Assembly (NCBI GenBank): GCA_013284265.1
Contig: JABTBR010000007.1
Span: forward strand, 62,001-126,000
Source: Oxalobacteraceae bacterium
Lineage (GTDB): Bacteria > Pseudomonadota > Gammaproteobacteria > Burkholderiales > Burkholderiaceae_D
Direction of reading: 5' to 3'
DNA length: 64,000 nt
In this document: one piece after another, positions 7,688 to 16,085 of the stretch
Numbering within the stretch: position 1 is the first letter of the stretch
How the letters are laid out: each line of letters begins with the position of its first letter
The notes under the pieces: model-generated
Database searches by the model: none
What the model was told of the DNA's origin: nothing
The model's input: only the letters and a program-made list of their open reading frames with translations
Program-made: the position numbers and the translations under genes

Positions 7688-8077
7688 ATGCAGATAGGCG
7701 AAATATCGGCCGCCACCGGCCTGTCGCGCGATACCCTGCGCTTCTATGAAAAACGCGGCCTGCTGCGCGCCCGCCGCGGCAGCAATGGCTACCGCGACTA
7801 TCCGCCCGAGGCGGCCGACTGGCTGCGCTATATCCGGCTGGCGCAGTCGCTCGGCTTTACCTTGAAAGAGATCGAGGCCGACCTGCCGCTGCTGGCCGCG
7901 CCCGAGACCTCGGCGCCGCAGTTGCGCGCCGCGCTCGAGCGCAAGCTGCTCGACATCGACGCGCGCATCGCCGGCCTGGGCCAGCTGCGCGGCGAACTGG
8001 CGCGCCGGCTCGATGCATCCATGCTGGAGTGCCCCTTGCAGGGAGCTGCCGGCGGGCCGGCGGCGGCGGCGGCATAA
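7688..8077 (+). CDS. MerR-family transcriptional regulator
   Basis: A 129-residue regulator. The N-terminal winged helix-turn-helix is typical (IGEISAATGLSRDTLRFYEKRGLL, read in parts), followed by the long dimerisation helix. The C-terminus has only one cysteine (LECPLQ) and ends in a Gly/Ala tail, so the paired cysteines of metal sensors such as CueR, ZntR or MerR are absent; the inducer is unknown. The ATG at 7688 is the best start because IGEI..TLRFYEK then begins at the normal distance. It is divergent from the small membrane protein, and the operator between them would allow activation of that gene and autoregulation. Confidence 0.85.
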   Translation: MQIGEISAATGLSRDTLRFYEKRGLLRARRGSNGYRDYPPEAADWLRYIRLAQSLGFTLKEIEADLPLLAAPETSAPQLRAALERKLLDIDARIAGLGQLRGELARRLDASMLECPLQGAAGGPAAAAA

Positions 8078-8105
8078 AACGCTCGCGGGTTGGCGGCTTC
8101 GGCAT

Positions 8106-8175
8106 AAAACCCACGGCGTAACCCTGGGGTACGACCCGGCGGGTCGTACCCCGGCTCTTTGCCGTGGGTTTTAAA
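8106..8175. repeat. Dispersed palindromic repeat, short class, copy B
   Basis: A 70-bp palindrome in the 322-bp gap between the merR-type gene and dapC. Arms AAAACCCACGGC and GCCGTGGGTTTT enclose one strong stem, GGGGTACGACCC-GGC-GGGTCGTACCCC. A conserved tail (GGCGCAGCGGCACGCATAAGTTTTAAAA) follows. Apart from this repeat I see nothing else in the gap except the dapC leader. Confidence 0.85.
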
Positions 8176-8399
8176 GGCGCAGCGGCACGCATAAGTTTTA
8201 AAACCGCGGCGGCGCGGTACAGGAAGCGAAGTCCCCCGCCTTGCCGATTCAACCATCGCCCCGGCGTATATGGTCTATACAAGCCGTCAGCCAGCAGGCC
8301 TGCTGCCAACAGGCCCGCCGCAAGGGCGCTATAATGACGCGCCGCGCTTTACGCGCATCGCCGTCCCTGTCAATTGCTGTAAAACCTCCGGTCCGCCAC

Positions 8400-9614
8400 G
8401 TGAATCCACATCTCGACAAGCTGCAATCCTATCCGTTCGAAAAACTGCGCCAGCTGTTCGCGCAGGTGACGGCCAGCCCGGCCCACACGCCCATCAGCCT
8501 CGGCATGGGCGAGCCCAAGCACCCTACCCCTGCTTTCATCCAGGAAGCCCTGATCGGCAATATCGGCGGCCTGGCGACCTACCCGACCACCATCGGTTCA
8601 GATCCGCTGCGCGTGGCCATCGCCAACTGGCTGGAACGCCGCTACGGCATCGCCCCGCTCAATCCGGCCACCCAGGTGCTGCCGGTGAACGGTTCGCGCG
8701 AGGCCCTGTTCGCGCTGGCCCAGACCGTGATCGATCCGGCCGCCAGGTCGCTGGTGGTGAGCCCGAACCCGTTCTACCAGATCTATGAAGGCGCGGCCTA
8801 TCTGGCCGGCGCCGAGCCTTACTTCGTCAACTCCGACCCGGCGCGCAATTTCGCCTGCGACTACGACAGCATTCCGGTCGAGGTCTGGGAGCGCGTGCGC
8901 CTGCTGTTCCTGTGCTCGCCCGGCAATCCGACCGGCGCGGTGCTGACCTTGACCGACTGGGAAAACCTGTTCGCCCTGTCGGAACGTTACGATTTCATCA
9001 TCGCCGCCGACGAATGCTATTCCGAGATCTATCACGGCGACGAAGCCCCGCTGGGCGCGCTGCAGGCGGCCCACATGCTTGGATTGGCTGGCGTTGATAA
9101 GCCGTATGCGCGCCTGGTGGTGTTCTCCAGCCTGTCGAAGCGTTCTAATGTCCCTGGGATGCGCTCGGGCTTTGTGGCCGGCGACGCCGAAGTTCTGAAA
9201 AAATTCCTGTTGTACCGCACCTACCACGGCGGGGCCATGAGCCTTTCCGTGCAGGCTGCGTCGGTCGCGGCCTGGAACGACGAAACCCACGTCGAAGACA
9301 ATCGCGCCAAATACCGGGCCAAATTCGCGGCCATCACCCCGCTGTTGCAAGAAGTGCTACAGGTGGAACTGCCGGACGCCGGCTTCTACCTGTGGGCCGA
9401 CGTCAGCCAGACCGGCCTGTCGGACACGCAATTCGCACAGCGCCTGTACGCGGAATATAATGTCACGGTACTGCCAGGCAGTTACCTGGCGCGCGACGCC
9501 CACGGCATCAACCCAGGCCGCAACCGCATCCGCATGGCGCTCGTCGCCGAGACCGAGGAAGGTCTGGAAGCGGCCCAGCGCATCGTTCAATTCTGCAAAA
9601 CCCTGTCCAAATAA
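8400..9614 (+). CDS. dapC: Succinyldiaminopimelate transaminase
   Basis: A 404-residue PLP-dependent class I/II aminotransferase predicted to convert N-succinyl-2-amino-6-ketopimelate to N-succinyl-LL-diaminopimelate in lysine and peptidoglycan synthesis. The PLP lysine is K247 in SSLSKRSN, the family signature CSPGNPTGAV is present, and the C-terminal substrate arginine region is NRIRMALV. I chose the GTG at 8400 (product starting NPHLDKLQSYPF) because that is where DapC proteins begin; the frame is open further upstream, but the extension is Arg/Gln-rich and not protein-like. It lies 17 bases before dapD, so it is co-transcribed, and dapE follows 4 kb later. Confidence 0.9.
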   Translation: MNPHLDKLQSYPFEKLRQLFAQVTASPAHTPISLGMGEPKHPTPAFIQEALIGNIGGLATYPTTIGSDPLRVAIANWLERRYGIAPLNPATQVLPVNGSREALFALAQTVIDPAARSLVVSPNPFYQIYEGAAYLAGAEPYFVNSDPARNFACDYDSIPVEVWERVRLLFLCSPGNPTGAVLTLTDWENLFALSERYDFIIAADECYSEIYHGDEAPLGALQAAHMLGLAGVDKPYARLVVFSSLSKRSNVPGMRSGFVAGDAEVLKKFLLYRTYHGGAMSLSVQAASVAAWNDETHVEDNRAKYRAKFAAITPLLQEVLQVELPDAGFYLWADVSQTGLSDTQFAQRLYAEYNVTVLPGSYLARDAHGINPGRNRIRMALVAETEEGLEAAQRIVQFCKTLSK

Positions 9615-9631
9615 AATAAGAGAACCACATC

Positions 9632-10459
9632 ATGACCCAACAACTCCAGCAAATCATCGACCAGGCATGGGAAGACCGCGCCGAAATCAACCCGGGCAAC
9701 GGCAGCGCCGAACTGCGTGACGCGGTGGGCCACGTTCTGGCCGGCCTGGACGCAGGCACCCTGCGCGTGGCGCAAAAAACCGGCGCCGACTGGGTCGTCA
9801 ACCAGTGGATCAAGAAAGCCGTGCTGCTGTCGTTCCGCCTCGAGAACAACGTCGTCATGCCTTCCGACGGCACCATGCAGTTCTACGACAAGGTCCCGAC
9901 CAAGTTCGCCAACTACAGCGCCGACGACTTCGCCAAGGGCGGCTTCCGCGTGGTGCCGCCAGCGGTTGCCCGCCGCGGTTCCTTCATCGCCAAGAACGTC
10001 GTGCTGATGCCTTCCTACGTCAACATCGGCGCCTACGTCGATGAAGGCGCGATGGTCGATACCTGGGCCACCGTCGGTTCCTGCGCCCAGATCGGCAAGA
10101 ACGTCCACCTGTCTGGCGGCGTCGGCATCGGCGGCGTTCTGGAGCCTATGCAAGCCAATCCAACCATCATCGAAGACAATTGCTTCATCGGCGCGCGCTC
10201 CGAGATCGTCGAAGGTGTTATCGTGGAAGAGAACTCGGTCATCTCGATGGGCGTCTACATCGGCCAGTCGACCAAGATCTACGACCGCGCCACCGGCGAA
10301 GTGAGCTACGGTCGCGTGCCTGCCGGTTCCGTCGTCGTGTCGGGCAATCTGCCTTCGGAAGATGGCAAGTACTCGCTGTATTGCGCCGTGATCGTCAAGC
10401 GCGTGGACGCCAAGACCCGCGCCAAGACCGGCATCAACGAACTGCTGCGCGGGATTTAA
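9632..10459 (+). CDS. dapD: Tetrahydrodipicolinate N-succinyltransferase
   Basis: A 275-residue acyltransferase that succinylates tetrahydrodipicolinate from succinyl-CoA, the step before DapC. The N-terminal helical part ([14 protein letters not shown]) is followed by a left-handed beta-helix built of hexapeptide repeats (about 105-230; for example [18 protein letters not shown], read in parts). The family motif [14 protein letters not shown] and a C-terminal CoA-binding segment are also present. Length matches E. coli DapD (274). It shares an operon with dapC and is followed by a strong hairpin, which probably ends the transcript. Confidence 0.96.
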   Translation: MTQQLQQIIDQAWEDRAEINPGNGSAELRDAVGHVLAGLDAGTLRVAQKTGADWVVNQWIKKAVLLSFRLENNVVMPSDGTMQFYDKVPTKFANYSADDFAKGGFRVVPPAVARRGSFIAKNVVLMPSYVNIGAYVDEGAMVDTWATVGSCAQIGKNVHLSGGVGIGGVLEPMQANPTIIEDNCFIGARSEIVEGVIVEENSVISMGVYIGQSTKIYDRATGEVSYGRVPAGSVVVSGNLPSEDGKYSLYCAVIVKRVDAKTRAKTGINELLRGI

Positions 10460-10496
10460 TCGGCCACTGTTTGCTCGCGCCCTGGGCAAACAAGCA

Positions 10497-10529
10497 GGGC
10501 AAACAGGGATATAACATCCTTGTTTGCCC
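10497..10529 (+). terminator. Hairpin after dapD
   Basis: GGGCAAACAGGGAT and ATCCTTGTTTGCCC form a 14-bp stem with a five-base loop (one G-T pair), followed by a T-rich stretch (GATTTCGTTTCCTTTT). A second GGGCAAACAAG just upstream gives a competing arm. Its position after dapD suggests termination before pilU. Confidence 0.7.
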
Positions 10530-10611
10530 CGATTTCGTTTCCTTTTAGCAATCAAGCTTGCATAACAGCTCACATACTGGCAGAATCGTCGGATCTAACC
10601 GGGAGATGAAG

Positions 10612-11757
10612 ATGGCAATGGATCGCTTGTTCCAGCTGATGAAGGAAAAAAACGCGTCGGATATGTTCTTCGCGGTGAATTCCCCCGTCCATATCAAGAT
10701 CAATGGCAACCTGATCCCGATCAATCAGCAAAAGCTCGATTCCGACAACATCAACGCCCTGCTGGCCGAGATCTGCTCGCCCGAGCAAATCGCCGAACTG
10801 TACTCCACCAACGAATTGAATATGGGCGTCTCGGCGCCCAACCTGGGACGCTTCCGCCTGTCCGCCTTCCGCCAGCGCGGCAGCATCTCGGCCGTGTTCC
10901 GCTTTATCCCGGCCATCGTCCCGGTGCTGGGCGAACTGTCGCTGCCGCCGGTACTGGCTGAACTGATCATGGAAAAGCGCGGCCTGCTGCTGCTGGTCGG
11001 CTCCACCGGTTCGGGCAAGTCGACCACCATCGCCTCGATGCTCGATCACCGCAACGAACTGCGCTCGGGTCACATCCTGACCCTGGAAGATCCAATCGAG
11101 TACCTGTTCAAGCACAAAAAATCCATCGTCAACCAGCGCGAGATTGGCAGCGACGCGAAAGATTTCTACACCGCGCTGCGCAACTCGATGCGCCAGGCGC
11201 CGGACTGCATCCTGATCGGCGAAATCCGCGACAAGGAAACCATGGCCGCCGCGCTGGCCTATGCCCAGTCGGGCCACCTGGTGCTGGCCACGCTGCACGC
11301 CAATAACAGCTACAACGCGCTGAACCGCATCATCAGCTTTTACCCCATCGAAAACCGCGCGGCGCTGCTGCAGGACCTGTCGTCCACGATCAAGGCGATC
11401 GTGTCGCAGCGGCTGGTGCGCTCGATCAACGGCGGCACCCGCACGGCGGCCGTGGAAGTGATGCTCAACACCCGCCACATCTCCGACCTGATCGAAAAAG
11501 GCGAAATCGGCCAGATCAAGGAGGCGATGGAAAAAAGCATGTCGCCGGGCTCGCAATCGTTCGAGCTGGCTTTGCTGCGGCTGGTGAAGGATGGCGCCAT
11601 CAGCCAGGAAGAAGCGCTGGCAAACGCCGATTCGGCCAGTAATCTGCTGTGGCTGCTCAATAATGGACCGGACAGCAAGAACGCCCAGTCCACCGAGGAA
11701 GCGCCGGCGAAGGTGTCCGACGAGACCTCCTTCACCGAATTTACGCTCAATACCTGA
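10612..11757 (+). CDS. pilU: Type IV pilus retraction ATPase, PilU-like
   Basis: A 381-residue secretion ATPase of the PilT/PilU type, which acts at the cytoplasmic base of type IV pili in retraction and twitching. Seen: N-terminal PAS-like region (DRLFQLMKEKNASDMFF), Walker A GSTGSGKST (about 130-138), Asp box, Walker B LIGEIRD and His box GHLVLATLHANN. Length and the acidic C-terminal tail fit PilU (about 380) better than PilT (about 345). I chose the ATG at 10612 because GGGAG lies six bases upstream; neighbouring ATGs at 10606 and 10618 are worse spaced. No pilT or pilin gene is nearby. It ends one base before the convergent PEP-CTERM gene. Confidence 0.88.
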   Translation: MAMDRLFQLMKEKNASDMFFAVNSPVHIKINGNLIPINQQKLDSDNINALLAEICSPEQIAELYSTNELNMGVSAPNLGRFRLSAFRQRGSISAVFRFIPAIVPVLGELSLPPVLAELIMEKRGLLLLVGSTGSGKSTTIASMLDHRNELRSGHILTLEDPIEYLFKHKKSIVNQREIGSDAKDFYTALRNSMRQAPDCILIGEIRDKETMAAALAYAQSGHLVLATLHANNSYNALNRIISFYPIENRAALLQDLSSTIKAIVSQRLVRSINGGTRTAAVEVMLNTRHISDLIEKGEIGQIKEAMEKSMSPGSQSFELALLRLVKDGAISQEEALANADSASNLLWLLNNGPDSKNAQSTEEAPAKVSDETSFTEFTLNT

Positions 11758-11758
11758 T

Positions 11759-12418
11759 TCAGCCGCGGCGTGCCGTGCGGCGCGCCAGCAAGCCCAAGCC
11801 GAACAGACCGGCACCGAGCATCAGATAGGCCGATGGTTCCGGCACCGCCGTCACCGCGTAGGTGATGTTGTCGATGCCGACGTTGTAGGCGCTGTTGCGC
11901 CATTCAATGCGCAGACCGCTGGCCGACGACCAGTTGCCATCGAAGCTGCTGGCGATATTGCCCGGCAGGCCACCAACATTCCCATCATAGCTGTACAGGA
12001 CCGGACCGCCGATGGCCGAAATGGTCAGATGCGTGCCGCGGCTGGTATTGGAGTAGGCGCCCAGATCGAAGTGGCTCAAGGTGACGCCCTTGCCGCCCAG
12101 GCCCAGCAGATCGATGCGCGCCGCCGAATTGCCATCGTTGCCATCGCCATACACCACCCCGCGCAGATTGTTGTAGTCGGCATCCCATACCCGCAGGCTG
12201 GAGTTGGGCTGGTTGAGTGAGGCGTAACTCACATCCAGGCTGCCCGCGACATCGCCATACGACTGCGCGAGGACACTGCCGTTGCCGCAGGCAATGGTGG
12301 TGCCAAGGCCGGTCCCCGCAGCGGTGCAGACGATGTTGGAGCGGTTAAAATCGATGACACCGGCTTGTGCCAGGCCGGACAGGGCGCATAAGGACAGCGC
12401 GATCACACTTCGTTTCAT
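11759..12418 (-). CDS. PEP-CTERM secreted protein, paralogue 1
   Basis: A 219-residue exported protein. It has a signal peptide (MKRSVIALSLCALSGLAQA), a beta-rich middle and a C-terminal sorting signal: VPEPSAY, a hydrophobic helix (LMLGAGLFGLGLLA), then the basic tail RRTARRG. The PEP-CTERM signal is recognised by exosortase (XrtA/EpsH type), coupling these proteins to exopolysaccharide or biofilm matrix export; no exosortase is in the window. Two cysteines (C31, C44) may form a disulphide. It is closely related to the gene behind it (shared: VIDFN, AQSYGDVAG, NNLRGV, HFDLGAYSNT/HFDIGAYSNT, SAIGGPVL, GGLPGN). Function unknown. Confidence 0.85.
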   Translation of the reverse strand: MKRSVIALSLCALSGLAQAGVIDFNRSNIVCTAAGTGLGTTIACGNGSVLAQSYGDVAGSLDVSYASLNQPNSSLRVWDADYNNLRGVVYGDGNDGNSAARIDLLGLGGKGVTLSHFDLGAYSNTSRGTHLTISAIGGPVLYSYDGNVGGLPGNIASSFDGNWSSASGLRIEWRNSAYNVGIDNITYAVTAVPEPSAYLMLGAGLFGLGLLARRTARRG

Positions 12419-12440
12419 TGTAATTCTCCACGTTTTACAT

Positions 12441-12492
12441 TTATCGGAACGATAAGTATTTCAAATTCCGTGGAAAATAGCAATTCGATAAT
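12441..12492 (-). promoter_or_regulatory. Conserved leader of PEP-CTERM gene 1
   Basis: Three blocks, TTATCGG, AGTATTTCAAA and AAAATAGC-N-ATTCGATAAT (plus-strand reading), occur in the same order and nearly the same spacing upstream of the paralogous gene at 13273-13324, while the bases between them differ. This suggests a shared promoter or operator kept after duplication. Confidence 0.6.
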
Positions 12493-12519
12493 ATTAATCC
12501 ATGTACAGCCCGCGCGCGC

Positions 12520-12555
12520 AAAAAAGCCAGGCCGCTGAAACATCAGCGGCCTGGC
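12520..12555 (-). terminator. Rho-independent terminator of PEP-CTERM gene 2
   Basis: A perfect 13-bp stem, GCCAGGCCGCTGA / TCAGCGGCCTGGC, with a four-base loop. In the minus-strand direction it is followed by a run of six T. It lies 37 bases after the stop of the upstream paralogue. Confidence 0.9.
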
Positions 12556-12591
12556 CCTCACACTGCTTTGCTGCCCTGCTTTGCCGCGCCG

Positions 12592-13248
12592 TTATCGGCG
12601 GGTACGGCGCCGCGCCAGCAAGCCCAGGCTCGCCAGGCCAGCCAGCAGCATGGCCCAGGCTTCCGGCTCAGGCACCGGCGCCATGCTGTAGGTGACATTA
12701 TCCACCCCGACGTTATAGGCATTGTCGGCCCACTCGAGCCGTATCCCCGTCGCGGAAGACCAGACCCCGTCGAAGCTGCTGGGCATATTCCCCGGCAGTC
12801 CGCCGACCGCACCGTCAAAGAACATCAGCACCGGACCGCCAATGGCCGACACCTTGATATGCGTGCTCCTGGTCGTGTTGGAATAGGCGCCAATATCGAA
12901 ATGGGTCAGCGTGACGCCATTCCCATTGAGCGGCACCAGATCGATGCGCGCCATCGAATCGCTATCGTTGCTGTCGGCCCAGGCCACGCCGCGCAAATTG
13001 TTGTAATTGGCGTCCCACCAGCGCAAGGATACCTCCGTCAGGCGTGGCGCCGAATACTGCGCATCGAGCACGCCGGCCACGTCGCCATAGGACTGGGCGA
13101 TATAGGCGTAGTCGGAGCAGGCGACGATGCTGCCATTGCCGCTGGTTTGATCATTGCAGACGTTGCCCGCAGGATTGAAGTCGATCACGCCAGCCTGCGC
13201 CAGTGTGGTGGCGGCGCATAAGGACAGCGCCATCAAAGTGGTTTTCAT
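12592..13248 (-). CDS. PEP-CTERM secreted protein, paralogue 2
   Basis: A 218-residue exported protein, tandem paralogue of the gene at 11759-12418. It has a signal peptide (MKTTLMALSLCAATTLAQA), two cysteines in the N-terminal third (C31, C44), the same block pattern (AQSYGDVAG, NNLRGVAW, HFDIGAYSNTTRSTH, GGLPGNMPSSFDGVWSSATG) and the C-terminal sorting signal VPEPEAW, hydrophobic helix, RRRTRR. It probably goes to the outer membrane or matrix by an exosortase. It has its own terminator, so the two genes are transcribed separately from related leaders. Function unknown. Confidence 0.85.
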   Translation of the reverse strand: MKTTLMALSLCAATTLAQAGVIDFNPAGNVCNDQTSGNGSIVACSDYAYIAQSYGDVAGVLDAQYSAPRLTEVSLRWWDANYNNLRGVAWADSNDSDSMARIDLVPLNGNGVTLTHFDIGAYSNTTRSTHIKVSAIGGPVLMFFDGAVGGLPGNMPSSFDGVWSSATGIRLEWADNAYNVGVDNVTYSMAPVPEPEAWAMLLAGLASLGLLARRRTRR

Positions 13249-13272
13249 TCCATCTCCCCCAAGTTCTTGTTT

Positions 13273-13324
13273 TTATCGGAGAAAACAGTATTTCAAACTA
13301 GCGTCAAAATAGCCATTCGATAAT
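13273..13324 (-). promoter_or_regulatory. Conserved leader of PEP-CTERM gene 2
   Basis: Carries the blocks TTATCGG, AGTATTTCAAA and AAAATAGC-N-ATTCGATAAT seen upstream of the first paralogue, with diverged spacers. Probably a shared regulatory region. Confidence 0.6.
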
Positions 13325-13505
13325 TTAACTTGTGCACTTTCAATGAATAGATTGCAACTATCATTAGCACAACAACAGCGGTGCCACAGCGGCCGCCGCT
13401 CCCTGCCGATGGGCCAGCCATGTTATTCTACGGGGTTGCGCGGCGGCGCCCGCGCCGCCCTGCCCGCAGCGCCCTGCCCACGATTACGTAAGCCACTGAT
13501 TTATA

Positions 13506-13859
13506 ATGACTATTACCCTTTACGGCATCCCCAATTGCGACACCGTTAAAAAAGCCCGCGTCTGGCTGGCCGATCAGCGCCACGATTTCGCCTTCCACGA
13601 CTTCAAAAAACAGGGCCTGAGCCAGGAGATCGTGGCCGGCTGGCTGACCCAGTTGCCGCGCGATGTGCTGGTCAACAAAAAAGGCACGACCTGGCGCGCC
13701 CTGTCCGATGAGCGCAAGGCGTCCATCGTCGACGACGCCAGCGCCATCGCGCTGATGCTGGAAAACCCTTCGGTGATCAAGCGCCCGGTGCTCGACCGCG
13801 ACGGCCAGTTCGCCGTTGCCTTCTCGCCCGCGCAGTACGCCGACATCTTCACCTCTTAA
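13506..13859 (+). CDS. ArsC/Spx-family protein, YffB-like
   Basis: A 117-residue thioredoxin-fold protein of the arsenate-reductase-like family. It has one N-terminal active-site-like cysteine (C11 in IPNCDTVKKA) and the conserved C-terminal stretch NPSVIKRPVL. It matches YffB, which lies next to dapE in E. coli as here (15 bases before dapE). YffB-like proteins have been linked to glutathione-dependent thiol reduction; real arsenate reductase activity is unlikely from context alone. Co-transcribed with dapE. Confidence 0.85.
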   Translation: MTITLYGIPNCDTVKKARVWLADQRHDFAFHDFKKQGLSQEIVAGWLTQLPRDVLVNKKGTTWRALSDERKASIVDDASAIALMLENPSVIKRPVLDRDGQFAVAFSPAQYADIFTS

Positions 13860-15008
<1,149 letters not shown>

Positions 15009-15115
15009 TGCCGCCGGCGGCGCCACGGCGCCGCTGTGTTTTCCCGCCCGCGCCGTATTTGCCCGCGCTGTACTACCGCGCTGTTCTACCCGATTACCGA
15101 CATACCGAGACCGCC

Positions 15116-16003
15116 ATGACCACCACTCCTTTTAGCACGCCGCGCGACCTGCTGCGCTATGCCGTCACCCGCTTCAACACGGCCGAGCTGTTCTTCGGCC
15201 ACGGCAGCGCCGAGGCGCTCGACGAGGCGGCCTACCTGATCCTGCATACGCTCAAGCTCCCGCTCGACAAGCTCGATCCCTTCCTGGACGCGCGCCTGCT
15301 GCCGGAAGAAGTCGCGTCCGTGCTGGCCGTGATCGAACGCCGCGCCACCGACCGCGTGCCGGCCGCCTACATCACCAAGGAAGGCTGGCTGGGCACCTAC
15401 AATTTCTACGTCGACGAGCGCGTGATCGTGCCGCGCTCCTTCATCGCCGAGCTCATTCCCGACTACTTCGCCCCGTGGGTGAATGAGCCGGACAGCGTCG
15501 CCAATGTGCTGGAACTGTGCACGGGTTCGGGCTGCCTGGCGATCATGCTGGCCGACGCCTTCCCGGACGCGCACGTGGACGCGGTCGATATCTCGGCCGA
15601 CGCATTGGCAGTGGCGACCCGTAACGTGGCCACCTACAAGCTGCAGGACCGCGTCACCTTGATCGAGTCCGACCTGTATGCGAACGTACCGGACAAGAAG
15701 TACGACCTGATCATCACCAATCCGCCGTATGTGAATTCGACCTCGATGGGCAAGCTGCCCAAAGAGTATCTGGCCGAACCGCAGATCGCCCTGGACGGCG
15801 GCGCGGACGGCATGGACCTGGTGCGCAAGATCGTGGCCGGTGCGGCCGAACGCCTGACCGACGACGGCATCCTGATCGTGGAAATCGGCAATGAGCGCGA
15901 GTTCGCCGAAGCCGCCTTCGGCGCGCTGGGCCTGACCTGGCTGACCACCAGCGCCGGCGACGACATGGTATTCCTGCTCACCGCCGACCAGCTCAAACTG
16001 TAA
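15116..16003 (+). CDS. prmB: Ribosomal protein L3 glutamine methyltransferase
   Basis: A 295-residue SAM-dependent methyltransferase that modifies a glutamine of ribosomal protein L3. It has the N-terminal helical substrate domain (about 1-85), SAM motif I LELCTGSGCLAIML, and the NPPY motif (TNPPYV, about 201) that marks glutamine/adenine N-methyltransferases. PrmB rather than PrmC is favoured by length, by the N-terminal TPRDLLRYAVTRF and by the common dapE-prmB neighbourhood. I chose the ATG at 15116; the upstream in-frame extension to 15008 is Pro/Arg-rich and unlike the family. Confidence 0.9.
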   Translation: MTTTPFSTPRDLLRYAVTRFNTAELFFGHGSAEALDEAAYLILHTLKLPLDKLDPFLDARLLPEEVASVLAVIERRATDRVPAAYITKEGWLGTYNFYVDERVIVPRSFIAELIPDYFAPWVNEPDSVANVLELCTGSGCLAIMLADAFPDAHVDAVDISADALAVATRNVATYKLQDRVTLIESDLYANVPDKKYDLIITNPPYVNSTSMGKLPKEYLAEPQIALDGGADGMDLVRKIVAGAAERLTDDGILIVEIGNEREFAEAAFGALGLTWLTTSAGDDMVFLLTADQLKL

Positions 16004-16085
16004 TTTTATCCATCCCGCGGCGCCGGTGCGCCGCGGGATCAGCAGCATCGGGCCGCGCATAGCCGCCCTCATCACAAAGAAAACC

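Noticed and set aside
13290..13320. A GG-N10-GC spacing (sigma54-like) in the leader of the second PEP-CTERM gene
   Set aside because: The corresponding position of the paralogous leader lacks the GG, and the rest of the -24/-12 consensus is not met in either.
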